Source: Methylophilaceae bacterium (GTDB lineage: Bacteria; Pseudomonadota; Gammaproteobacteria; Burkholderiales; Methylophilaceae). Taken from it: 34,216 nt of DNA. The notes beneath the pieces are model-generated. The model was not told where the DNA came from. It worked only from the letters and a program-made list of their open reading frames with translations, and made no database searches. Each line of letters begins with the position of its first letter. Position 1 is the first letter of the stretch. Position numbers and translations under genes: made by a program. Shown in pieces: positions 26,285-34,152 of the stretch. Location: NCBI GenBank assembly GCA_947451235.1, contig CANFZA010000016.1, positions 1 through 34,216 of the forward strand, given 5' to 3'.

Positions 26285-28347
26285 GTGACATTATAAATTT
26301 TGCCAGCAATTTGCTTCGCAATACACTTTTTAACAAAGACACTGTGGGAAAAGACACGGTCGACAAGGCCGCGAACAACAACGTCTTGAAAGATATTTTC
26401 AAATTTAACGGCGGCGTACATCCGCCTGAGCATAAAGCTGAATCGACCACACATGCTATTAGCAAATTAGCCACACCTGAAAAGTTGATTTTGCCGTTGC
26501 GCCAACACGTTGGCCATATGCCAAAAATAAAAGTACAAGTGGGTGACTACGTACTTAAAGGTCAAATGCTGGCTGAACCAGAAGGCTCTGTTTCAGCAGC
26601 AATTCATGCACCGACCTCAGGCACAATTACGGAAATTAGCGAGCAAGTGATTCCACATCCGTCTGGTTTGCCGGACTTGTGCATCACACTTGCACCGGAC
26701 AATAAAGACCAGTGGACAACATTACAGCCTGTAGATTGGCGTAATACCGATAAAAAAGCACTGGTTGATCGCTTACGTGCCTCTGGTATTGTGGGTTTGG
26801 GTGGCGCCACTTTTCCAACGCACATTAAATTGCGTACCAATGGAAAATCGAACGTACACACCTTAGTGATTAACGCTGCCGAGTGCGAGCCTTACATTAC
26901 TTGTGATGATATGTTGATGCGTGAGCGTGCCGCCGAAATATTCAAAGGCATAGAAATTGTTCAGCATTTGCTAGGTGCGGAAAAATGCATCGTTGGCATT
27001 GAAGATAACAAGCCAATTGCCTCTGAAATTATGACTAAAGCTGGGGCAGATTTCTCAGCCGTTCAGGTTAAAATAGTCCCTACGCTGTACCCTAGCGGTG
27101 ATGCGCGCCGGCTAATTCATTTAGTACTCGGCATTGAGATTCCAAACGACAAACGTTCAACCGATGTTGGCATTCAGGTATTTAACGTAGCCACGGTACT
27201 GGCGATCTATCGCTATTTTGAATTTGGCGAGCCTTCTATTAGCCGTATTGTAACCATGACCGGCAACGTGACCGTGCCTCGAAATTTTGAAGTATTATTT
27301 GGCACGCCATTACACAACTTAGTTGCTGCCGCAGGTGGTGCAAAGACTGGCACCACGCATTTCATTATGGGTGGCCCTATGATGGGCTTTGATTTACCCA
27401 ATGACTTAGTACCGATTACCAAAGCGGCCAATTGCATTATTGCCGCAGCGCCCGATTTATTTGCCGCGCCACCACCAGCGATGCCATGTATTCGCTGTGC
27501 GCGCTGTGCTGATGCTTGCCCGGTGAATTTACAACCGCAAGAACTGTATTGGTTTGCAAAGTCGGATAACTTTGAAAAAGCTCGTGATTACAATCTGTTT
27601 GATTGTATTGAATGCGGTTGCTGCACTTATGTGTGTCCTAGCGATATTCCATTGGTGCAATATTATCGCTATGCAAAAAGCGAAATTATTGCCATCGATA
27701 AAGCGAAAGAAGCCGCTGATTTAGCCCGTGAGCGCAATGATTTCAGATTAGCGCGTATTGAGCGAGAAAAGTTAGAGCGCGCGCAGAAACATGCTGAACG
27801 CGCACAAGCTGGCAAGGCTGAAATGAAGTCTGCTGAAGTTAAGGCGGCCGAAGTTAAGACTACTGAGATGAAAGCTACTGAGGATAAAGCTGCTGAAATC
27901 AAACCTGCAGTCGATGCTGAAGTAGCTATCGCTGAGACTATTAAAACAGAAGAAGCGCCAGCCATTACAGATAAGCAAGCGGCGATTGCGGCGGCCATTG
28001 CCCGCGCAAAAGCACAGAAGTTAGCGGCGGCTAATGCCACAGATAGTACTGTAGAAAAAGCGGCCGCCTTAACAAACGAGGCAGAAGCTAAAATACCTGC
28101 CACTAAAACGCCAGAAGTTGAAGCGGCTGAATTAAAAGCTAAGCAAGATAAACAAGCGCTAATTGCTGCTGCTATTGAACGTGCCAAAGCACAAAAACTA
28201 GCCGCGTTAGCAGCTGGCGCTACGCCAAAAAACGTTGAAAATGTAAGCGCAACGGCGCAAGCTGAAATTAACGCCACGGATGCGATCCGTGAAAAAGCAA
28301 ACCTAGCTGTTGAGGCGCAAGCCTTACAAACTAAAGCGACTGATTAA
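26281..28347 (+). CDS. rsxC: Rnf/Rsx complex subunit C with long Ala/Lys/Glu-rich tail
   Basis: A peripheral NADH/FMN-binding subunit of Rnf. It has the N-terminal RnfC barrel-sandwich ([11 protein letters not shown], about 40-55), the NADH/FMN domain with [13 protein letters not shown] and [14 protein letters not shown], the soluble-ligand-binding part, and two 4Fe-4S motifs in [12 protein letters not shown] and [12 protein letters not shown] (about 403-453). From about 480 to 688 there is a long, low-complexity tail rich in Ala, Lys and Glu, with AEVK/AEMK-like repeats and two copies of [16 protein letters not shown], as in other proteobacterial RsxC tails. An additional ~40-residue N-terminus precedes the barrel. 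It overlaps rsxB by 4 bp. Confidence 0.96.
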   Translation: MSDIINFASNLLRNTLFNKDTVGKDTVDKAANNNVLKDIFKFNGGVHPPEHKAESTTHAISKLATPEKLILPLRQHVGHMPKIKVQVGDYVLKGQMLAEPEGSVSAAIHAPTSGTITEISEQVIPHPSGLPDLCITLAPDNKDQWTTLQPVDWRNTDKKALVDRLRASGIVGLGGATFPTHIKLRTNGKSNVHTLVINAAECEPYITCDDMLMRERAAEIFKGIEIVQHLLGAEKCIVGIEDNKPIASEIMTKAGADFSAVQVKIVPTLYPSGDARRLIHLVLGIEIPNDKRSTDVGIQVFNVATVLAIYRYFEFGEPSISRIVTMTGNVTVPRNFEVLFGTPLHNLVAAAGGAKTGTTHFIMGGPMMGFDLPNDLVPITKAANCIIAAAPDLFAAPPPAMPCIRCARCADACPVNLQPQELYWFAKSDNFEKARDYNLFDCIECGCCTYVCPSDIPLVQYYRYAKSEIIAIDKAKEAADLARERNDFRLARIEREKLERAQKHAERAQAGKAEMKSAEVKAAEVKTTEMKATEDKAAEIKPAVDAEVAIAETIKTEEAPAITDKQAAIAAAIARAKAQKLAAANATDSTVEKAAALTNEAEAKIPATKTPEVEAAELKAKQDKQALIAAAIERAKAQKLAALAAGATPKNVENVSATAQAEINATDAIREKANLAVEAQALQTKATD

Positions 28348-28396
28348 GCAATACGAATAAGCAATACGAATAAGCAATATGAATAAACAATACGAA
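28345..28396 (+). repeat. Four tandem 13-bp repeats after rsxC
   Basis: The unit TAAGCAATACGAA is repeated four times (copies 3 and 4 have one change each), starting with the rsxC stop codon itself. Two decayed copies may follow to 28425. The array widens the rsxC-rsxD gap to 103 bp, while the other genes of the operon are nearly abutting. Confidence 0.93.
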
Positions 28397-28450
28397 TAAG
28401 ACTGCAAGAATAAAACTGTAAGATTAAGACAATATCAATAGGATAAACCC

Positions 28451-29467
28451 TTGAACCGTTCACCATATATTACCGACGCGCCCACCGTTAGCACCATTAT
28501 GTTTAAAGTGTTGCTAGCGCTAGTGCCTGGCATTGCCGCCTATGTGTGGATTTATGGCGGAGGCATTCTAGTTTCACTAACACTGGCAACGCTGACTGCA
28601 CTTACTGCTGAAGCGGTATTACTAAAAATCCGTCAGCGCCCAGTTAAACCCTATTTAATGGACATGAGTGCCGTGGTTACCGCTTGGTTATTGGCCTTAG
28701 CACTGCCACCTTTAGCGCCTTGGTGGCTGGTCATTGTGGGTACTTTCTTTGCCATTGTGATTGCCAAACAGCTTTATGGTGGCCTAGGCTACAATCCGTT
28801 TAATCCGGCGATGGTTGGCTATGCGGTATTGCTTATTTCTTTCCCGTTGATTATGACAAAATGGCCTGCGCCATTGTTATTGGCTGAACATCCGCTTAGC
28901 TTTATGGATCAATTAAACTTTATCTTTGCGCAGGCCTTACCGACTGACATTAAAGTAGATGCCATCACCTCGGCCACGCCGTTAGATTATCTGAAAACAC
29001 AATTGATGCTGAAACATGAAGTGGCTAGCATTACGCAAGCGCCAATTTTTGGTGTGCTTGGTGCAAAAGGTGGCGAATTAGTCACTGGCGCTTATCTACT
29101 TGGCGGCCTGTATTTATTGCAACAGCGTATTATTAGTTGGCATTTACCTACAGTATTTTTAGCGGCTTTAGCGGCTATTTCCTTCGCTTTTTATGCGATT
29201 GATCCTAGCCATTTTGCTAATCCACTCTTCCATTTAATGAGTGGCGCTTCAATGTTGTGTGCGTTTTTTATCATCACAGACCCAGTCAGCGGACCGACGA
29301 CTCCTAAAGGCAAAATTTACTTTGCTGCTGGCGTGGGCGTGCTCACTTATTTGATCCGCGTATATGGCGGCTATCCAGATGGCGTAGCGTTTGCAGTATT
29401 GCTGATGAATATGTGCGTGCCACTAATTGACGCGCTAACGCAACCACGTGTGTTTGGCCATCAATAG
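28451..29467 (+). CDS. rsxD: Rnf/Rsx complex subunit D
   Basis: An integral membrane flavoprotein of Rnf, related to NqrB. The 338-residue protein begins at TTG 28451 (AGGA about 9 bp before), reading MNRSPYITDAPTVSTIMFKV, the usual RnfD N-terminus. It has about nine helices. DAITSATPLDYL (170-181) contains the covalently flavinylated Thr176 (T in S-A-T-P) and ITDPVSGPTTPKGK the conserved loop near the end. An ATG start is absent, so gene callers limited to ATG would miss the first residues. rsxG follows after 12 bp. Confidence 0.96.
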   Translation: MNRSPYITDAPTVSTIMFKVLLALVPGIAAYVWIYGGGILVSLTLATLTALTAEAVLLKIRQRPVKPYLMDMSAVVTAWLLALALPPLAPWWLVIVGTFFAIVIAKQLYGGLGYNPFNPAMVGYAVLLISFPLIMTKWPAPLLLAEHPLSFMDQLNFIFAQALPTDIKVDAITSATPLDYLKTQLMLKHEVASITQAPIFGVLGAKGGELVTGAYLLGGLYLLQQRIISWHLPTVFLAALAAISFAFYAIDPSHFANPLFHLMSGASMLCAFFIITDPVSGPTTPKGKIYFAAGVGVLTYLIRVYGGYPDGVAFAVLLMNMCVPLIDALTQPRVFGHQ

Positions 29468-29479
29468 GAGTTAGCGAAC

Positions 29480-30181
29480 ATGTCTGAATCTACGTCTGAA
29501 TCCATGGTCAAACATACTTCCAAAACGGCAATCACGATGATTGCTTTTGCTTTCATCGGCACAGCCCTACTCGCTTATGTGTTTGGAATTACCCGTGCGC
29601 CGATTGAAGCCAGCGAAGCTGAAGCACGCTTGGCGCTTTTTAAACAAATTTTGCCAGAGAATGCCTACGATAATGATCTGCTAAAACAGGTGATTAAAAT
29701 AGCGCCCAACGAACTATTAGGCAACCATCAACCCACAGAAGCCAACATTGCAACGCTTAACCATAAAACAGCAGGCGTCATATTAGAAGCCGTCGCGCAC
29801 GATGGTTATAGCGGCGACATCAAGCTATTAATTGCCATTCGCGCCGATGGCTCAATTAGCGGCGTGCGTGTGTTAGCGCATAAAGAAACACCTGGCTTGG
29901 GCGATTACATAGATGTGGCGCACGGTAAATGGATCACACTGTTTAATGATGAATCTTTAGCCAAAACAGCGGCCAAAGATTGGCAAGTAAAAAAAGACGG
30001 CGGCAAGTTTGATTACATGGTGGGCGCAACAATTACGCCACGCGCGGTAGTAAAAGCAGTTTTAAAAGCGGTGCAGTATTTTGACCTGAACAAAGACATA
30101 CTTTTTGCTAGCGCCAACAAATCGGCAGCAGAAATTATAGTCAATGAAAAAGCCGACTCAACGCAAAAGTCTAAGGATTAA
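29480..30181 (+). CDS. rsxG: Rnf/Rsx complex subunit G
   Basis: A membrane-anchored flavoprotein (FMN-binding domain family, like NqrC). The N-terminal helix is TAITMIAFAFIGTALLAYVFG. The periplasmic part has HKETPGLGDYID and the ApbE flavinylation region KFDYMVGATITPRAVVKAV with acceptor Thr184. The residue before GAT is Val where Ser, Thr or Ala is more common. AGGAG precedes ATG 29480. It lies 12 bp from both neighbours in the rsx operon. A lysine-rich tail of about 30 residues follows the domain. Confidence 0.96.
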   Translation: MSESTSESMVKHTSKTAITMIAFAFIGTALLAYVFGITRAPIEASEAEARLALFKQILPENAYDNDLLKQVIKIAPNELLGNHQPTEANIATLNHKTAGVILEAVAHDGYSGDIKLLIAIRADGSISGVRVLAHKETPGLGDYIDVAHGKWITLFNDESLAKTAAKDWQVKKDGGKFDYMVGATITPRAVVKAVLKAVQYFDLNKDILFASANKSAAEIIVNEKADSTQKSKD

Positions 30182-30193
30182 TAGGGATTAATC

Positions 30194-30874
30194 ATGAGTA
30201 ATATCTACAAAGAAATCACCATTAACGGCTTATGGAAACAAAACACAGGCGTGGTGCAACTATTAGGTTTATGCCCAACGTTGGCAGTCACCACCAGCGC
30301 TGTAAATGGCTTAAGCCTAGGTTTGGCCACAGCCTTAGTGATGGCTGCGGCCAACGGTTCGGTCTCGCCTGTGCGTAAATTAGTGCCTAGTGAAATTCGT
30401 GTGCCAGTGTTTATCTTAGTAATTGCAACATTGGTGACCGTTATTGATATGTCAATCAACGCCTTTGCGCATCCGCTGCATAAAGTGCTGGGCATTTTTA
30501 TTCCACTCATTGTGGTGAACTGTATCGTACTTGCGCGGGTAGAATCGTTTGCCGCCAAAAATACCACGGTGCCCTCTATGTTAGATGGCTTTATGATGGG
30601 CTCCGGCCTGATGCTGGTACTAGGTTTACTGGGCGCAATACGTGAACTCGTCGGTAAAGGTACTTTCTTATCGGGTCTAGACCTTGTGTTTGGTTCAACA
30701 GCCACTCAGTTCATGTGGACCAGTACGGATTATCATGGCTTACTATTAGCAGTATTGCCGCCTGGCGCATTCTTAGGCTTAGGCTCTCTGATTGCCGTTC
30801 GCAATTGGATTGAAATTAGAAAAACGGCTAAAACCAATGCGACCACGTCAGCACTAAAACCACTAGGCGCTTAG
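30194..30874 (+). CDS. rsxE: Rnf/Rsx complex subunit E
   Basis: An integral membrane subunit paralogous to RsxA; together they form the core with a membrane Fe-S cluster. The 226-residue protein has about six helices, the N-terminal GLWKQNTGVVQLLGLCPTLAVTTS and IFIPLIVVNCIVLARVE, each with the conserved Cys. ATG 30194 follows a purine-rich sequence (TAGGGATTA). It is the last rsx gene; nth follows after 66 bp, the conserved rsxE-nth neighbourhood. Confidence 0.96.
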   Translation: MSNIYKEITINGLWKQNTGVVQLLGLCPTLAVTTSAVNGLSLGLATALVMAAANGSVSPVRKLVPSEIRVPVFILVIATLVTVIDMSINAFAHPLHKVLGIFIPLIVVNCIVLARVESFAAKNTTVPSMLDGFMMGSGLMLVLGLLGAIRELVGKGTFLSGLDLVFGSTATQFMWTSTDYHGLLLAVLPPGAFLGLGSLIAVRNWIEIRKTAKTNATTSALKPLGA

Positions 30875-30900
30875 TACTGTAATCATCCATTTGCGCAACT

Positions 30901-30953
30901 ATGAATGCAAGCCATAAATGCAAGCCATGAGTGCTAAGCTATGAATGCCAAGC
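30901..30953 (+). repeat. Four imperfect 13-14-bp repeats covering the nth start
   Basis: Copies near ATGAATGC(C)AAGC begin at 30901, 30914, 30927 and 30941; the last is the nth start itself. The repeats give several decoy ATGs in other frames just before the real one. Confidence 0.8.
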
Positions 30954-31606
30954 AACGCTATGAAATATACCAACGGCTAAGCATCGCCATTCCTAACCCG
31001 AGTACAGAGCTCAAACACAGCAGCACGTTTGAGCTTTTAATCGCGGTGATTTTATCTGCGCAAGCCACAGATAAAGCAGTGAACATTGCCACAGATAAAC
31101 TTTATGCCGTTGCCAATACGCCCGAAAGCATTTTAGCGCTTGGGCTAGTCGGCTTAGAGCAATACATCAAAACCATAGGCCTTTATCACGCCAAAGCTAA
31201 AAATGTTCTAGCCACCTGCCAGCAGCTTATAAGCAAGCATCAATCGAATGTACCCGATAGACGTATTGCCTTAGAAGCCTTACCTGGCGTAGGACGTAAA
31301 ACCGCCAATGTTATTTTAAATACCGCTTTTGGTCAGCCTACCATCGCAGTAGATACGCATTTATTTAGATTAGGTAATCGCATTAAACTGGCTACCGGTA
31401 AAACTGTTTTAGAGGTTGAGATGAAATATCTCAAAACGATACCGGCAGAATTTATGCAAGATGCGCATCATTTATTAATTTTACATGGTCGCTATATTTG
31501 CACAGCGCGAAAACCAAAATGTGCCGAGTGCTGCATAGAAGATTTATGTGAATATAAAGCTAAAGAATACGCTAGTACCGTCATAACTATTAACCAACAG
31601 TCATGA
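30941..31606 (+). CDS. nth: Endonuclease III
   Basis: A DNA glycosylase/AP lyase that removes oxidised pyrimidines in base-excision repair. The 221-residue protein has the helix-hairpin-helix LPGVGRKTA with catalytic Lys120, catalytic Asp138 in VDTH, and the C-terminal 4Fe-4S loop C-x6-C-x2-C-x5-C at Cys187, 194, 197 and 203. It begins MNAKQRYEIYQRL; the ATG lies at the end of a small tandem repeat and has no clear Shine-Dalgarno. It overlaps the next gene by 4 bp (ATGA). The rnf-nth linkage is widespread in Proteobacteria. Confidence 0.98.
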   Translation: MNAKQRYEIYQRLSIAIPNPSTELKHSSTFELLIAVILSAQATDKAVNIATDKLYAVANTPESILALGLVGLEQYIKTIGLYHAKAKNVLATCQQLISKHQSNVPDRRIALEALPGVGRKTANVILNTAFGQPTIAVDTHLFRLGNRIKLATGKTVLEVEMKYLKTIPAEFMQDAHHLLILHGRYICTARKPKCAECCIEDLCEYKAKEYASTVITINQQS

Positions 31607-32754
31607 AAGTCGCAACAAGCATAGTCACAGGCAAACAAGCCAACGCTGATTTAGTGACGCTAGCGGTAACACAGGCGATGCAAAAAGCCGGCATTACCGT
31701 GGCTAACAGCGTATTGCTAATGCTCACTTCAGAGTTTGCCGACAAAACACAAGTAGCAATCAAAGCGGCCGCAAAAGCAGCCAACTGTATGTTGGTGATG
31801 GGCTGCACGGCTAGCGGCATATTTACCGAAGACGATTGGGTGTTAGATGCACCCGCTGTAGCGGTCATGGTATTTAGTGGCGATGTTTCTTTGCAACCCA
31901 GCTTACATTCCCATAGCCAACAACCATTATTCACGCTAACCGCCCCAAATGCGATAGACAGTGCTTGGCTAAATGATGGCAACATACGCTTTGGTGGAGC
32001 ATCTGGCGATGCACTTGGTCAAGGCGATTTTTCTGTGTGGAAAAATGCCAACGGGGTTACATCAAGCACTCTAATTAACAATCGAGCTGAGGCATTCTTT
32101 AGCGGTGTAAAAGCCGCCATTAAAGCTTCGCATGGCTTGCACATGCTAAATCAAGCCCAGCTGATTACACAAGTGGATGGTTTTGACGTGGTTCGATTAA
32201 ACAATACCTCACCATTAACTTCATTAAATAAAGCATGGAATGGGCAAAATAAAAGCAGTGAGACTTTACCATTACATTTATTGACAGCAATCTACGCCGA
32301 CAATACAGAAGCCATGGTTAATGGAAATTATCAGCTGACCAACATCGTTGCTTATGATGTACTTAGCGCTAGCATTACACTTGCACAACCATTAAAAGCT
32401 GGGCAATTATTATGCTGGGGCTTGCGTGATAAAACCGCTGCCGAAGCCGACATGTTGTTGACGACCCATCAACTACAACAAGAATTAGGTGGCAAAGCTA
32501 ACTTTGGCCTTTTATTCTCCAACCTAGCCCGTGGGCCGTATTTATATGACGGTGTAGACCGTGATCTAAAAACAATCACACAACAACTGCCTAATATGCC
32601 ATTAATAGGCTTTTACGGAAACGCTACAATTGCACCACTTAATAGCGATAATCAACTATTATCTAATTCTGCCGTACTGTGTTTATTCGCAGAATTAGGC
32701 ACAGAAGTAGATATAGAAGTAGATATAGATTTGTGTGAAACCACAGGCAGATAA
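31603..32754 (+). CDS. FIST N/C domain protein
   Basis: A 383-residue cytosolic protein with FIST_N (about 10-200; SIVTGKQANADLVTLAV, VLLMLTSEFADK, MGCTASGIFTEDDW) and FIST_C (about 220-370; GLLFSNLARGPYLYDGVDRD and PLIGFYGNATIAPL near the end). FIST domains are predicted ligand sensors found alone or fused to signalling domains, with amino acids or similar small molecules as proposed ligands; here no output domain is attached. The ATG overlaps the nth stop (ATGA), so it is translationally coupled. The C-terminus carries a 12-bp duplication (EVDIEVDI). Confidence 0.88.
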   Translation: MKVATSIVTGKQANADLVTLAVTQAMQKAGITVANSVLLMLTSEFADKTQVAIKAAAKAANCMLVMGCTASGIFTEDDWVLDAPAVAVMVFSGDVSLQPSLHSHSQQPLFTLTAPNAIDSAWLNDGNIRFGGASGDALGQGDFSVWKNANGVTSSTLINNRAEAFFSGVKAAIKASHGLHMLNQAQLITQVDGFDVVRLNNTSPLTSLNKAWNGQNKSSETLPLHLLTAIYADNTEAMVNGNYQLTNIVAYDVLSASITLAQPLKAGQLLCWGLRDKTAAEADMLLTTHQLQQELGGKANFGLLFSNLARGPYLYDGVDRDLKTITQQLPNMPLIGFYGNATIAPLNSDNQLLSNSAVLCLFAELGTEVDIEVDIDLCETTGR

Positions 32755-32787
32755 ATATTTAAATAACCCAATAAGGTGTTGTAAGTC

Positions 32788-33228
32788 ATGAGTTTGTATA
32801 AGCCGAGTCGAGATCAAGCCCGTCAATTTTTATTTGATGCCTGGGCGAAATTCAAACAGCAAGTGATGCTGTCAGATTTGGAGAAAATTGCCGTCGAAGT
32901 TATTCAGATGCACCCTGAATATCACGTTATTTTAGATGCCCCTGCACGTTATATGGACCAACAATACTTTCCAGAAATGGGTGAAACGAATCCATTTTTA
33001 CATTTAAGTTTGCACTTATCTGTGATTGAGCAAATTAGCATTAACCAGCCGATTGGCATCACAAAGATTTATGATCAATTGCGACTACAATATAACGACA
33101 GCCATTTAGCCCAGCACGATATACTAGAATGTTTGGCTGAAACAATATGGCAAGCACAGCGCAATAACCAGCCATTAGATTCAGAAACTTACCTTAATTT
33201 GTTGAAGCAAAAATCTGGGCAAATTTGA
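32788..33228 (+). CDS. DUF1841 family protein
   Basis: A 146-residue cytosolic protein of unknown function, matching DUF1841. It has the N-terminal YKPSRDQARQFLFDAWAKF, then LEKIAVEVIQMHPEYHVIL and the highly conserved YFPEMGETNPFLHLSLHLSV, rich in His and acidic residues, then the helical DILECLAETIWQAQRNN. No catalytic function is established for the family. It is commonly near nth in Betaproteobacteria. A good Shine-Dalgarno (AAGG) lies before ATG 32788. Its TGA stop overlaps the following sigma factor start (TGATG). Confidence 0.88.
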   Translation: MSLYKPSRDQARQFLFDAWAKFKQQVMLSDLEKIAVEVIQMHPEYHVILDAPARYMDQQYFPEMGETNPFLHLSLHLSVIEQISINQPIGITKIYDQLRLQYNDSHLAQHDILECLAETIWQAQRNNQPLDSETYLNLLKQKSGQI

Positions 33229-33794
33229 TGACAAAAAACGTAAACGACTGGCTAAACCAACATGGTGATTATTTATATCGCTTTGCCTTAGCAAGGTTAC
33301 GCAACCCACACCAAGCTGAAGATGCGGTTCAAGAAACCATGCTGGCCGCCATTAAAAGCACTAACTTTGAAGGTGAATCCTCAGCACGCACCTGGCTTAC
33401 CGGCATACTCAAACATAAAATTATTGATCTACAACGCAAATTAATTCGCGAGCAACCTATCTCAGATTTAGTCGATTTAGATGCTACAGAAACCAGTATG
33501 GACGATTTTTTTGACGCAACTGGTCATTGGCTAGAAAAACCTCAAGCCTTAGAAATGCCTGAAAATACGCTTCAACAAAAGCAGTTTCTAACTGTTTTAA
33601 ATAATTGTATAGACAAACTACCCAGCAAATTGGCCGCTATATTTATGATGCGCGACGTAAATGAAACAGATAATGAAAATATTTGTAAGGAACTTGATAT
33701 TACCGCGACCAATGCTTGGGTGATGTTATATAGAGCCCGAATGGGATTACGAAAATGCTTAGAAATAAATTGGGTTGTGGGGACTGTTAGTTAA
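33228..33794 (+). CDS. ECF-type RNA polymerase sigma factor
   Basis: A 188-residue extracytoplasmic-function sigma factor. Region 2 (about 10-75) has LYRFALARLRNPHQAEDAVQ, the -10 recognition and core-binding helices with GESSARTWLTGILKHKIID. A linker with an acidic insert follows (80-115), and region 4 (about 118-180; CIDKLPSKLAAIFMMRDVNE, then ATNAWVMLYRARMGLRKCL) recognises the -35. ATG 33228 overlaps the DUF1841 stop; the TTG one codon earlier is less likely. It is followed 12 bp later by a zinc-finger anti-sigma gene, so the pair should form a regulated switch. Confidence 0.95.
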   Translation: MTKNVNDWLNQHGDYLYRFALARLRNPHQAEDAVQETMLAAIKSTNFEGESSARTWLTGILKHKIIDLQRKLIREQPISDLVDLDATETSMDDFFDATGHWLEKPQALEMPENTLQQKQFLTVLNNCIDKLPSKLAAIFMMRDVNETDNENICKELDITATNAWVMLYRARMGLRKCLEINWVVGTVS

Positions 33795-33806
33795 ACAGTG
33801 TATAAA

Positions 33807-34076
33807 ATGAAATTAATGCTTACCTGCAAGCAAGCAAGCAAGATTATTTCACAGTCTTTAGATATGCCATTGTCGTGGTCAGACCGTATGAAGTTAAGGT
33901 TTCATCTGTTTATTTGCAATGCGTGTAGTCGATTTAACCGTCAGTTACATCTATTACGCCTAGCAGTAAATCGTGTTACACAACTGACTGAAAATGACAG
34001 CGCTATAAAGCTTCCTGTAGATGCAAAAATAAGAATTTCTGCAACTATTGAAACCAAAATGCATGAACTTAAGTAA
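33807..34076 (+). CDS. Small zinc-finger anti-sigma factor (zf-HC2 type)
   Basis: An 89-residue protein with the ZAS/zf-HC2 pattern: Cys7, then His33-x3-Cys37-x2-Cys40 (HLFICNAC), as in zinc-binding anti-sigma domains that hold ECF sigma factors. No membrane helix is present, so it should be a soluble, possibly thiol- or metal-responsive regulator. I prefer ATG 33807; a GTG at 33798 is in frame and adds three residues. It lies 12 bp after the sigma factor and 76 bp before the secreted small-protein gene. Confidence 0.85.
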   Translation: MKLMLTCKQASKIISQSLDMPLSWSDRMKLRFHLFICNACSRFNRQLHLLRLAVNRVTQLTENDSAIKLPVDAKIRISATIETKMHELK

Positions 34077-34152
34077 ATACTAATATACGAAATATTAATA
34101 CACAACGACACAAACTAAATTATTGACTCATATTATTTAAAAAGGACTTACC

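Noticed and set aside
25900-26454. 184-codon minus-strand ORF opposite rsxB/rsxC
   Set aside because: Overlaps two certain genes and shows no recognisable protein features.
27669-28277. Long antisense ORF (about 200 codons) opposite the rsxC tail
   Set aside because: It mirrors the Ala/Lys/Glu low-complexity tail of rsxC (Ala/Ser-rich shadow) and has no independent motif.
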